A stretch of DNA of 54,942 nt from JAVBNU01 sp031551265 (GTDB lineage: Bacteria; Cyanobacteriota; Vampirovibrionia; Gastranaerophilales; Gastranaerophilaceae): contig JAVBNU010000009.1 in assembly GCA_031551265.1 (NCBI GenBank), forward strand, positions 1-54,942. Reading direction: 5' to 3'. Each line of letters begins with the position of its first letter. The first letter of the stretch is position 1. The notes under the pieces are model-generated. The model saw nothing but the letters and a program-made list of their open reading frames with translations, did not search any database and was not told the origin of the DNA. The position numbers and the translations under genes were made by a program. Of this stretch, positions 46,600-54,480 are shown one piece after another.

Positions 46600-46760
46600 G
46601 ACCTTACACAAATACGATTTTGTTACCTGCGAATCTCGCAGGGGGGTGCCCGCCTTAGTTTTTCCGTTTCCTGCTACTGGGCAGGTATACTTCAATACTT
46701 TCGAGTCTAAGCTCCCTAAGTTATAAAATGTAGGAACAAAATGAGTATTCATATAAGGTC
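46600..46760. repeat. 161 bp inverted-repeat element or structured RNA
   Basis: The ends are an imperfect inverted repeat of about 25 bp: GACCTTACACAAATACGATT at the left against AATGAGTATTCATATAAGGTC at the right (read inverted), both ending in GACCTTA. Inside is a perfect CCTGCGA-gat-TCGCAGG hairpin and GC-rich blocks unlike the surroundings. On the minus strand T-rich runs follow the left end. It could be a MITE or a long-closed ncRNA; there is no known RNA family match I can support. 46761-46915 holds no other gene. Confidence 0.55.
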
Positions 46761-46915
46761 ACTACTATTTTAAGTTATTTTTCAAAAAAAATCCACTATC
46801 TCAACAAGCAAAATACAAAGTTTTGTAAAGATTAGATTTAATACCCCGCAAATTTTTTTATGTTTGAACTTAAAACATATAATAGCACACGTACTCTGGT
46901 AAGGAATTTAGAATT

Positions 46916-47596
46916 ATGAAACTAGCCTCTATTAATCTCCATTTAGCAACTAACAAGGCAGTATATTTTAGCCAGGGCGAGGCCAACGTAATTTCTACAA
47001 GCAGAACAAAATGTTCTGAAAACGACGTTTTCGAGCCCGAAATAATTAATGAACGTGAGTGCAGCAGAGAAGAAGTTATTGAGATGATAGATGCACAGCG
47101 CAAAGAGCTCCTAAGCAGGCAGAATGCAGGTGAAATAATTCAGCTCAATGACATAATAAGGCTTAACAAAATGAATCTTGCAGGTATTAATCTTTCTGAG
47201 CTGGATCTCTCATTTGTTGAGTTCAGTCGCTGTGATTTAGGTGGTGCGAATTTTGAAGGCTCCGATTTGAGCATGTCTGTTTTTAATTCAGTCGACCTGG
47301 AAAATGCAAATTTTAAATATACCAACCTTGAGCAAACCGACTTTGCATTTAAGACTAATTTAAAAAACGCAGACTTTGAGGGTGCTAATCTTAAATATGC
47401 ACAATTTTTTGCTTGCAATTTAGAAGGTGCTAACTTTAAAAATACTAAGCATCTTGGCGGTGACAGAATTAATTATTGCTGTATTAAAGATGCCAAATTC
47501 CCATTTTTGAAGGGATTTTTTGTTAAAGTATTTGGAAAAAGCAACAACAGAACTCCTGAAAACACCACCCTGAGCAGATATATACGTGAAAATTAA
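46916..47596 (+). CDS. pentapeptide-repeat protein
   Basis: 226 residues. Repeats of A(D/N)LxX form a right-handed quadrilateral beta helix (about 90-185: LAGINLSELDLSF, ADFEGANLKYAQF, LEGANFKNTK). The N-terminal ~75 residues are not repeat and start with a KAVYFSQG motif like other unknowns here. There is no signal peptide. Known pentapeptide proteins include gyrase-protecting Qnr/MfpA and many of unknown function; nothing here shows which. AAGGA precedes the ATG, and TATAAT lies at 46878-46883. Confidence 0.85.
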   Translation: MKLASINLHLATNKAVYFSQGEANVISTSRTKCSENDVFEPEIINERECSREEVIEMIDAQRKELLSRQNAGEIIQLNDIIRLNKMNLAGINLSELDLSFVEFSRCDLGGANFEGSDLSMSVFNSVDLENANFKYTNLEQTDFAFKTNLKNADFEGANLKYAQFFACNLEGANFKNTKHLGGDRINYCCIKDAKFPFLKGFFVKVFGKSNNRTPENTTLSRYIREN

Positions 47597-47714
47597 TTTT
47601 GTGCCTTCTTGTAATGGCATGCAAACACAAAAATAGAGAGGACGTCGCTTGGGCGCCTCTCTGATTTTCAAATATTCCAACTCCTCTTATAAAGTATCAG
47701 CCTTTATTGGTTTG

Positions 47715-48212
47715 CTATTGTGGTTGGTACCAAACAGCGTCGCTGATAATTTTCTTTTTTTGTGATTCAGCTGAGAGATTAACTGAGCTTGGGGTAAATA
47801 TAAACACTGAATCACTGATTTTTTGTTGATTGCCGCCTAGCGCGTGTGTAGCACCACATAAGAAATCGACTATTCTGATTGATTGGTCTTTGTCGAGAAG
47901 GTGCAGATTCAAAATGATTGTTTTCTTTTCTTTAAGATGCTTAACAATAGACACGGATTCGTCATATGAGCGAGGCTCGCTGACAATGACTTCATAACCG
48001 CGGCTGCTTGGGTGGGTAACAACTTTAAAATCGTTATTTTTATTAGGCGTTGAGCCATAAATAGGATCTAAAGCCAAATTTCTGTCTACAGGATAATCAT
48101 CATCCGCATCATTCATCATATCTTCAAAAATATCTTCATCGCTGTCGTTTTTTTCGAAGCCTTGTGATAAAAATCTAAAAATGTCCTGTACTTTGCTAGT
48201 TAATCCCGTCAA
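47715..48212 (-). CDS. sepF: cell division protein SepF
   Basis: 165 residues. SepF helps anchor and align FtsZ filaments at the division site, with an N-terminal membrane-binding helix and a C-terminal SepF/DUF552 domain. Here the amphipathic start (TGLTSKVQDIFRFLS) is followed by an acidic linker and the core (about 60-150) with HLKEKKTIILNLHLLDKDQSIRIVDFLCGA and FIFTPSSVNL. The start is a TTG at 48212 with GGAGG 8 bp upstream, a case where the ribosome site decides the start. It lies 19 bp downstream of yggS, the order typical of Cyanobacteria and Firmicutes. Confidence 0.93.
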   Translation of the reverse strand: MTGLTSKVQDIFRFLSQGFEKNDSDEDIFEDMMNDADDDYPVDRNLALDPIYGSTPNKNNDFKVVTHPSSRGYEVIVSEPRSYDESVSIVKHLKEKKTIILNLHLLDKDQSIRIVDFLCGATHALGGNQQKISDSVFIFTPSSVNLSAESQKKKIISDAVWYQPQ

Positions 48213-48231
48213 TTTATTTTCCTCCGTCTCT

Positions 48232-48909
48232 TTATTTACAAAATAATTTTCTACCTACTCTAATTATCGTTGAGCCTTCTTGTACTGCAATTTTATAATC
48301 ATTACTCATGCCCATTGATACCTCATTTAAATTATAACTAAACTTGGTTGCAATCTTATCCTTTATTTGAATTATTTCTTGAAACAACTTCCTAAGATAT
48401 TCATCGTCATCGGATAACGGAGCTATGGTCATCAAACCTTCAACCTGAACTCCCCCAAGAGTTACAATCTGTGAAAAAGTGTCTTCCACCTCAACCTTAT
48501 CAAACCCGAACTTGCTTTCCTCGTCTGCATTATTCACTTGCAAAAGTATTTTTTGCACCACACCTTGTTTTTGCGCTTCTTCCGAAATTGCAGCCGCCAA
48601 TTTTACCGAATCCACAGAATGTATCAAATCAAAAACGCCAACGGCTTTTTTGACCTTGTTTGTCTGCAGATGCCCTATCAAATGAAATCTGGAATTTTCT
48701 TTGATATCCTGAGGAAGTTTTTCAATCTTCTCAAGCGCATCTTGAATTCTGTTTTCACCGAAATCTCTGATTCCCGCGTTGTATGCTTCAATAATCCCGC
48801 GTTCGTCAAAATACTTCGTGACAGCTACTATTTTAGGTGTATAAGGTGCAATTTCTTTTTTTATAAGCGATAAATTATCGGAAATTATGCTCATTGATTT
48901 GTTTTCCAT
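48232..48909 (-). CDS. yggS: pyridoxal phosphate homeostasis protein (YggS/PLPBP)
   Basis: 225 residues, single-domain alanine-racemase fold that binds PLP and keeps vitamin B6 and amino-acid pools in balance. The PLP Lys is in IVAVTKYF (about residue 30). Also seen are NRIQDALEK, the RFHLIGHLQTNKVKK signature (about 75-90), HSVDSVKLA, and the MGMSNDYKIAVQEGSTIIRVGR motif near the C-terminus. The first gene of a yggS-sepF operon. A weak promoter TTGTAA-18-TATAAT lies at 48939-48968. Confidence 0.95.
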   Translation of the reverse strand: MENKSMSIISDNLSLIKKEIAPYTPKIVAVTKYFDERGIIEAYNAGIRDFGENRIQDALEKIEKLPQDIKENSRFHLIGHLQTNKVKKAVGVFDLIHSVDSVKLAAAISEEAQKQGVVQKILLQVNNADEESKFGFDKVEVEDTFSQIVTLGGVQVEGLMTIAPLSDDDEYLRKLFQEIIQIKDKIATKFSYNLNEVSMGMSNDYKIAVQEGSTIIRVGRKLFCK

Positions 48910-48938
48910 ACCATGATGGCTTTGTTTTTTCTTTCTTA

Positions 48939-48968
48939 ATTATAACTCAATAAATAAACTTATTACAA
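48939..48968 (-). promoter_or_regulatory. putative promoter of yggS-sepF
   Basis: On the minus strand TTGTAA at 48963-48968 and TATAAT at 48939-48944 are separated by 18 bp, about 30 bp upstream of the yggS ATG. Confidence 0.45.
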
Positions 48969-49131
48969 ATAATTGTATATTATACAAACAATTGATGTTC
49001 CTGAATCATGAAAACGCATGTGTACATGAGGTTTCAGCATGTTTACAAAACTTAATACGCCTCCCCTCAAAACATCGCTACCACTTGCTTTGTAACGTTT
49101 TTTTACAAAATTTTTATGCCCACATAACAAA

Positions 49132-49161
49132 ACCGCCTAAAACCATGCGATTTTAGGCGGT
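49132..49161 (-). terminator. intrinsic terminator after 49184-49525
   Basis: A perfect 11 bp stem (ACCGCCTAAAA / TTTTAGGCGGT) with an 8 nt loop, 22 bp past the stop codon on the minus strand. Between 48969 and 49131 no gene is seen. Confidence 0.82.
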
Positions 49162-49183
49162 CGAAAACTATTTTAAAACGATA

Positions 49184-49525
49184 CTAACCTTGGACGTCAA
49201 TGACAGATAGTGTAGGTAGTTTGACGTTGCTTGCGTGATCAATAACAAACTCATCTGCCAATTCCCCTTTGGTATCATATTTAGTAACTTTAACCTGAGG
49301 TCCACCCGGTACATATTTGGCTATTTGACTTGAACCATCCGGTTTTATTTTTTCAACTGTTTTCATGCCGGTTGTTTTATCAGTTGTAACAAACTTGAAC
49401 CCAGGCACACCATTTTTAGATTTAATACGTTTCGGTGCATTTACACTGACTTCTGAGATTGTTCTTAGTGCAGTTCCCAATTCTCTACACATTTGCTTTG
49501 CTGTTCCAATTGACATTACTTGCAT
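49184..49525 (-). CDS. small hypothetical protein
   Basis: 113 residues, unrecognised. AAGGGAAG precedes the ATG and a strong terminator follows, which supports a real single-gene unit. An N-terminal helix (about 5-25) is followed by a beta-rich region with hairpin-like repeats (FKFVTTDKTTGMKTVEKIKPDG, VKVTKYDTKGELADEFVID). No signal peptide. Similar in layout to the small protein at 53980, but not homologous by eye. Confidence 0.6.
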   Translation of the reverse strand: MQVMSIGTAKQMCRELGTALRTISEVSVNAPKRIKSKNGVPGFKFVTTDKTTGMKTVEKIKPDGSSQIAKYVPGGPQVKVTKYDTKGELADEFVIDHASNVKLPTLSVIDVQG

Positions 49526-49762
49526 ATTTCTTCCCTTTCTAACATGATTTTTTGTAACACAACCAATTATTGTCTGTAAAACTAATAATTTTGTCCTTAC
49601 CTATAAGGCTATTTTTAGTATTACAAATAGATAAAAAACTGTCAAAAAAAATCGTGAACACCAGAAAACGTAATTACAACAAGTGGAGGCACGCAAACTC
49701 AAATATAGTTTGAATCTTTATGCAAGAAATTCGTTTTTACAAAACTTAATGAGAACTATTCT

Positions 49763-50689
49763 TCAAATTTCCAGATAGCTATGTGAATAAACCTTTGTGT
49801 TTAAAAGGATTTCGGCAGTTTTATAGATTTTTGTTTCTTCTACCGAAGCCTTATTATATGTCACGTCAGATAATTCGCCGAAATTTTGCTGCATTTCAAA
49901 AAGCTGTAAAATAAGGTTGTCATAATCTTTTTCAGGCTTGAGTGTCTCAAGTACTCTGTTTATTCTCAAAATCTCGCTGTCAAAAGAATCAACAATAGCT
50001 GTATCAAGCCCGCAGCCGGCAGCGAGTATGAAAAATACTCGATTAACAAGCGGTCTCAGCTCTCTTGGCACACCGTTAGACACATTCGACAACCCTATAG
50101 TCGTCATCGTCTGCGGCTCAAAGCTCTCTTTCATCATGCGAATCGTTGTCAATGCCTCAGTGACCTGCGATTGTTCGACACAAACCGGCAATATCAACGG
50201 GTCAAATATAATTTTTTCGTTAACGATACCTTTTTCCGAACATTTTTCAATAATCTCAAATGCAAGCTCTAAACGCTTATCAGAAAACTTAGGTATTCCT
50301 AATTCATTATTCAGCGTCAGCGCAATCAAATATGTGCCAAACTCAGCTGCCAAGTCAGTCATAGTCTCTAGTCGTTCAGGGTCCGCGCTCGCACTGTTAA
50401 TTATACATCCACCTGTTTGCCCAAAAGTTTCAAGGCCCTGACGAATTTCAAGTGCGTTCGTCGAATCAAAAGATAACGGGATATTACTTATACCCATTGA
50501 AATTTCAGTAAGCCATTTCATTGTACCTTCGAAATTTCTACGCGCAGGGCCAATATTTAGGTCTATCCAGTCAGGTTTTGTCGCTGCTTGGCGCGTTAAC
50601 AAGTCTGTTATCCACTTTTCATCGCGCGCAATTATCGCTTCCTTCGTTTGTTTTGAAATTATGTGCAAATTTTCTGATATTAGTTTCAT
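49763..50689 (-). CDS. AcsE-like pterin-binding methyltransferase (dihydropteroate-synthase fold)
   Basis: 308 residues. It resembles the methyltetrahydrofolate:corrinoid/iron-sulphur protein methyltransferase of the Wood-Ljungdahl pathway and related DHPS-fold enzymes: WIDLNIGPARRNFEG (about 40), IPLSFDSTN (about 70), CIINSASAD (about 93), IIFDPLILP (about 160) and TTIGLSNVSNGVPRELRPLVN (about 195). A folate-dependent methyl transfer to a corrinoid protein is the known role. No CO dehydrogenase/acetyl-CoA synthase or corrinoid protein gene is in this window, so it may work with a distant partner or have another methyl acceptor. Confidence 0.82.
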   Translation of the reverse strand: MKLISENLHIISKQTKEAIIARDEKWITDLLTRQAATKPDWIDLNIGPARRNFEGTMKWLTEISMGISNIPLSFDSTNALEIRQGLETFGQTGGCIINSASADPERLETMTDLAAEFGTYLIALTLNNELGIPKFSDKRLELAFEIIEKCSEKGIVNEKIIFDPLILPVCVEQSQVTEALTTIRMMKESFEPQTMTTIGLSNVSNGVPRELRPLVNRVFFILAAGCGLDTAIVDSFDSEILRINRVLETLKPEKDYDNLILQLFEMQQNFGELSDVTYNKASVEETKIYKTAEILLNTKVYSHSYLEI

Positions 50690-50710
50690 TTTTCACCTTC
50701 TTATTGTTGG

Positions 50711-50866
50711 TGGGCTGGCGAGCCCAGCTCACAGTTTTGATGCGTGAGACGCACTCTACAACTTGTTTTGTTGGGGTAGAAACCCCAACCTGCATTTTAC
50801 ATTTTGTCATTGCGAGGCTTTGATAAAAGCCGTGGCAATTCAGGTTCCGATGGGTGCGATGCACCC
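50711..50866. repeat. array of five mini-hairpins
   Basis: Five short palindromes follow one another: TGGGCT-ggcg-AGCCCA (50711), TGCGT-gag-ACGCA (50741), TTGGGGT-agaa-ACCCCAA (50771), GGCTTT-gata-AAAGCC (50816) and GGGTGC-gat-GCACCC (50852). The 16-mer at 50801-50816 recurs inverted at 1205-1220, and the first word recurs at 3569-3587. This fills the gap between the AcsE-like gene and tRNA-Arg(CCG). Confidence 0.75.
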
Positions 50867-50880
50867 TTACGGATTAAAAG

Positions 50881-50953
50881 TGTGCCCGGTGAGATTTGAA
50901 CTCACGACTTCCACCTTCGGAGAGTGGCTATCTATCCGCTGATATACGGGCAC
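50881..50953 (-). tRNA. tRNA-Arg (CCG anticodon)
   Basis: 73 nt on the minus strand: acceptor GTGCCCG/CGGGCAC with discriminator A, anticodon stem CCACT/GGTGG with loop CTCCGAA and anticodon CCG, T arm GTGAG-TTCAAAT-CTCAC. CCA is not encoded. A second arginine tRNA in the window, unlike the ACG copy, and not interrupted. Confidence 0.95.
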
Positions 50954-51016
50954 GCGTTTTTATTATAATACCACCATCTTCCTCAGTTGAATAGAATAAC
51001 CAATTTCGAATGTATT

Positions 51017-52462
51017 TTACACCCGCCCGTATATATCCTCGAGCCTCTCGATGTCATTCTCATCAAGGATATCGCCTTTTTGCACTTCAAGTATTTTCAA
51101 GGGTTTTTTATACGGATTTTGCAGCGAATGCACTTCCATAACACCTATATCAATACTTTCGCCGGGCGATAAGGTATGTTCGTTTTCGTTTTTTATAATT
51201 TTTGCCTTGCCTTCAAGGACAACCCAGTGTTCGCTGCGGTGTTTATGTCGCTGCAGGCTCAACCGCGCGTCAGGATTTACGACAATGCATTTGGTCATAA
51301 AACCTTCGCCTTGCTGCATTACTGTGTAGTAGCCCCAGGGGCGGTAAACGGTTTTGTGGATAAAAAATGTTTCGTTGTTTTCATTTTTTAATTCTTCATA
51401 TATTTTTTTTACATCTTGAGATTTTGCTTTGTTGCAAACTAGTAAAGCGTCTTCCGTTTCGACAATAATTGTGTCTGAAATGCCAACGGCTGTTGTGAGT
51501 TTAGAGGTCGAGTAAATCATAGAATTTTTACAATCAATTGCTTTTGCGTTGCCGATGATGTAATTGTCACTTTCATCTTTTGGTGAGCAATTGTGAATAG
51601 CTTCCCAGGAACCCAGGTCATTCCATCCGCATTCCAGTGGTATAAGTGCTACTTTTTTACTTTTTTCCATAACTGCGTAGTCAAAAGAAATATCGGGCAT
51701 TTTTTCAAACTGATTGTACTCAATTGATGGTATAGCGTTTGAGATTGTTGTTTGCGCCAATATACCGTGAATTTCAGGTGAGTATTTCTCAATCTCACTC
51801 AGAATAACCGAAGCTTTAGCTACGAAAATACCGGCATTCCAGTAATAATTGCCGGATTTGACATACTTTTGTGCAGTTTTTTTATCAGGTTTTTCCTTAA
51901 ACTCTTCGACCTTGCATGCTTCTTCAGCGATTTCATGGATAGTTTTATCATTTTTTGTCTTTATGTATCCAAAACCTGTATCAGGGGATGTCGGCTTAAC
52001 TCCAAATACTGCTATATATCCTGCTTTTGCGAGTCTAATAGCATTTTGCAGAGCCTCTGAGTAGCTTGCTTCGTCCATTATTAAATGGTCAGAAGGGGTA
52101 ATAATAACAATCGGTTCTTCACCGATGCAGTATTCATCTTGGACATATTTTGCGGCCACAGCGATAGCCGGCGCTGTATTTCGTCCGAGAGGCTCTGTAA
52201 TAATTTTGTACTTTGACTCACGGCAAAATTTGTTTTGCAACTCTTCAAGCTGAATACGTAAATTTGGCTCATGTTTCACGTTAGTGACACTTATAATATT
52301 TTTATCATCAATAACATTAACCAATTTCATAAAAGTTGATTGAAATAATGTGTTATCATCATTGATTTTCAGCAATTGTTTCGGGTACATTTCTCGGCTC
52401 AGCGGCCATAAACGGCTGCCACTGCCGCCTGCTAGAATTATTGCGTATAAATTGTTGGACAT
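51017..52462 (-). CDS. manC: mannose-1-phosphate guanylyltransferase / mannose-6-phosphate isomerase
   Basis: 481 residues, bifunctional ManC/AlgA-type. The nucleotidyltransferase domain (about 1-340) starts with LAGGSGSRLWPLSREMYPKQLL and makes GDP-mannose from GTP and mannose-1-phosphate. The C-terminal cupin (about 365-475; YRPWGYYTVMQQGEGFMTKCI, HRSEHWVVLEGKA) is the mannose-6-phosphate isomerase. GDP-mannose feeds polysaccharide and glycoprotein synthesis in the cytoplasm. The start at 52462 is preferred over 52468 by GAGAGG spacing. No other sugar genes adjoin it. Confidence 0.95.
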   Translation of the reverse strand: MSNNLYAIILAGGSGSRLWPLSREMYPKQLLKINDDNTLFQSTFMKLVNVIDDKNIISVTNVKHEPNLRIQLEELQNKFCRESKYKIITEPLGRNTAPAIAVAAKYVQDEYCIGEEPIVIITPSDHLIMDEASYSEALQNAIRLAKAGYIAVFGVKPTSPDTGFGYIKTKNDKTIHEIAEEACKVEEFKEKPDKKTAQKYVKSGNYYWNAGIFVAKASVILSEIEKYSPEIHGILAQTTISNAIPSIEYNQFEKMPDISFDYAVMEKSKKVALIPLECGWNDLGSWEAIHNCSPKDESDNYIIGNAKAIDCKNSMIYSTSKLTTAVGISDTIIVETEDALLVCNKAKSQDVKKIYEELKNENNETFFIHKTVYRPWGYYTVMQQGEGFMTKCIVVNPDARLSLQRHKHRSEHWVVLEGKAKIIKNENEHTLSPGESIDIGVMEVHSLQNPYKKPLKILEVQKGDILDENDIERLEDIYGRV

Positions 52463-52500
52463 TTTCATTTCCTCTCGCGATGAACTAATTATATATCAAA

Positions 52501-53850
52501 TTATTGTACTTCAGGAGTGATAGGAATAATCTGACAATCTAAAGCTTGGAAAAATTTGGTAGTATAGCAAGGTTGTCCCTTTGGAGCGTCTTCCTCAACC
52601 CATTTTGGAACGGGTTCACCTTCACTATCTTTTTGACTTTTATCATAAAAACGGAAACCTTTAGCATCATTGCCGGTAACAGTATAGTTTCTGGCCTGAC
52701 TATACGTCAAAAATGTACCGGGGACATTAACTATTTTTCCATTTTTCATATATGTCATCTTGAACATAACATAGGCGTTTTCTTCGTCCCTATTGGTCAT
52801 GGGTTCAATTTTGCCATCATTATAAAGTCTGAATTTGAAAATACCGTATCTCCCTTTTAAACAATCATAGCAAGCTTTACATACTGCAGCCTCTTCTTCG
52901 CCATTTTTGTTAGGATCTTCTGCGCAACCCCCACATGCTGCCGCACAAGCAGAAACGTTGGAAGGCCGTTTTGGTATACCATCTGTATCTATGTACACAC
53001 TGCGGTATTGCCTGCAAGGTGGTGTATTCGCGTCTGCATACATATCACCGCGGCCACCTGCGCTTCTTCTCTTATCTTCTATCCACTGAGGACATACTTG
53101 CGATGCAGGATATCGTTCAAGCCCGTAAAAACGCATACCGTTTAACGTGATAAAATTGGGCTGCACAGCTATTGGATCATCGAAGTTGAGCGTATCATTA
53201 TATTTCGAACTCAAACTCCCAATAGTGCTTTCAGGATAGACTTTGGCACTATACATACCCGTGTATTCAAGATCAATACAACCGTTATAATACTCTTTTG
53301 TCACAGTAGGCTCAGTATTCGGACAATATGACGGCCCTAATCCGTCCGCACACAGTCCGTTTGAGTCAGGTGACTGACAATCATAGCAAAGCACAGGAAC
53401 CACACCATCGTCACATAATTTGCAGGTAACACATTTTCCACCCCACATGTTAGCGTATTTTGATTCTATAAGCCCACCATCACTGTCATAGCAGAATTTT
53501 GTTACTACTGGGCAGTTAGGGTCATTTTCTTTTACTGGTATACCATTTGAGTCACGATCGCAAACATGTTCTTGCACCATCGAAATGACCTCAGCAAACA
53601 AATCGCAACAACCCGTGTAATGTGGTTTTTGTGAGCGTCTTAGCCTTAAATTGCCGGTTGGTGATTGAAGCTTGGCTTTATTTGCGGCTTCGTATAATGT
53701 TCTGTATGATTCATAAAATTGCACCGTTTTAATCTTAAGTCGGTGATTTTTTACCAGAATGGGTATCCCGAAAGCGCCAATCATACCTATAATAATGAAA
53801 ACTATCGTACATTCAACAAGCGTAAATGCTTTTTTCTTACTTCTTTCCAT
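52501..53850 (-). CDS. Cys-rich type IV prepilin-like protein
   Basis: 449 residues. The N-terminus (RSKKKA, then FTLVECTIVFIIIGMIGAFGIPILV) is a class III type IV prepilin signal; cleavage would be before Phe, with Ala rather than Gly at -1, and Glu at +5 present. A long Cys-rich globular domain follows (roughly 30 Cys, with CVTCKLCDDG, CACAACGGC-like clusters), rich in YDCQSPDSNG-type loops, much larger than a major pilin. It is likely a minor pilin or pseudopilin with disulphides or metal sites. The start at 53850 is preferred because GGG lies 8 bp upstream; 53856 is possible. It may be transcribed with manC, 32 bp downstream. Confidence 0.88.
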   Translation of the reverse strand: MERSKKKAFTLVECTIVFIIIGMIGAFGIPILVKNHRLKIKTVQFYESYRTLYEAANKAKLQSPTGNLRLRRSQKPHYTGCCDLFAEVISMVQEHVCDRDSNGIPVKENDPNCPVVTKFCYDSDGGLIESKYANMWGGKCVTCKLCDDGVVPVLCYDCQSPDSNGLCADGLGPSYCPNTEPTVTKEYYNGCIDLEYTGMYSAKVYPESTIGSLSSKYNDTLNFDDPIAVQPNFITLNGMRFYGLERYPASQVCPQWIEDKRRSAGGRGDMYADANTPPCRQYRSVYIDTDGIPKRPSNVSACAAACGGCAEDPNKNGEEEAAVCKACYDCLKGRYGIFKFRLYNDGKIEPMTNRDEENAYVMFKMTYMKNGKIVNVPGTFLTYSQARNYTVTGNDAKGFRFYDKSQKDSEGEPVPKWVEEDAPKGQPCYTTKFFQALDCQIIPITPEVQ

Positions 53851-53929
53851 ATTCATGTCCCTTTTATTCTTGCTAATATAATACCATCCTTTGGGCAAAT
53901 TTACTTAATTAAAATGAATGAATTTACAC

Positions 53930-53955
53930 AAAAAAGAACCCGCTTTTCAGGCGGG
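53930..53955 (-). terminator. intrinsic terminator after 53980-54261
   Basis: CCCGC / GCGGG hairpin with loop of 7; on the minus strand it is followed by TTCTTTTTT, 24 bp past the stop codon. Confidence 0.75.
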
Positions 53956-53979
53956 CTACTTTTTATACCAATTTATTTA

Positions 53980-54261
53980 TTATGAACCTGAAGTTGCTTT
54001 CGAAATAAACGAAATGCTGTCGTTCACTAAATCTCTTACGAAATCTTTTGCTAATCGCTTGATTGATTGTTTTTGTACATACTCAAAAGCAATGTATACA
54101 GGGTCTCTTGAGTTTTTGAATCTCATTCTCGGATCGTTTAATGAATTCAGCGCATCAATATCAGCCTGTAATTCTTCAGCAGTTTGAGGTTTGCGCTTTA
54201 GTGGCGTGTATCTGCCGCTGCCGCCTTTGTTATTCTGCATATTTGATGGTGCTAAAATCAT
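53980..54261 (-). CDS. small hypothetical protein
   Basis: 93 residues, basic at the N-terminus (SGRYTPLKRKPQTAEEL) then helical (about 25-85; a repeated DALNSLNDPRMRF and KQSIKRLAKDFVRDLVND pattern). No family is recognised. GAGAG precedes the ATG and a terminator follows. No export signal. Confidence 0.6.
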   Translation of the reverse strand: MILAPSNMQNNKGGSGRYTPLKRKPQTAEELQADIDALNSLNDPRMRFKNSRDPVYIAFEYVQKQSIKRLAKDFVRDLVNDSISFISKATSGS

Positions 54262-54480
54262 GAAAATCTCTCTTTCTAATTATCTCTTAAATATTATGCG
54301 GATTTTACGTGTATATTTACACGTTTGTTTTCCAATTCTCTGTGTGGTGTGGGCTTAACCTATTGTTTTATATATTTTTTATCTCTTATGTATATATAAA
54401 GTTATATACTTTTAAAAAATTGCCTTTTTCGCGAAAATTACATGTATTTTTCTTAACATTTTGTCACATTTTCTGTAAAA

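Noticed and set aside
46600..46760. 6S RNA call
   Set aside because: The long closing stem is compatible, but I cannot confirm the conserved central bubble features, so only an inverted-repeat element is reported.
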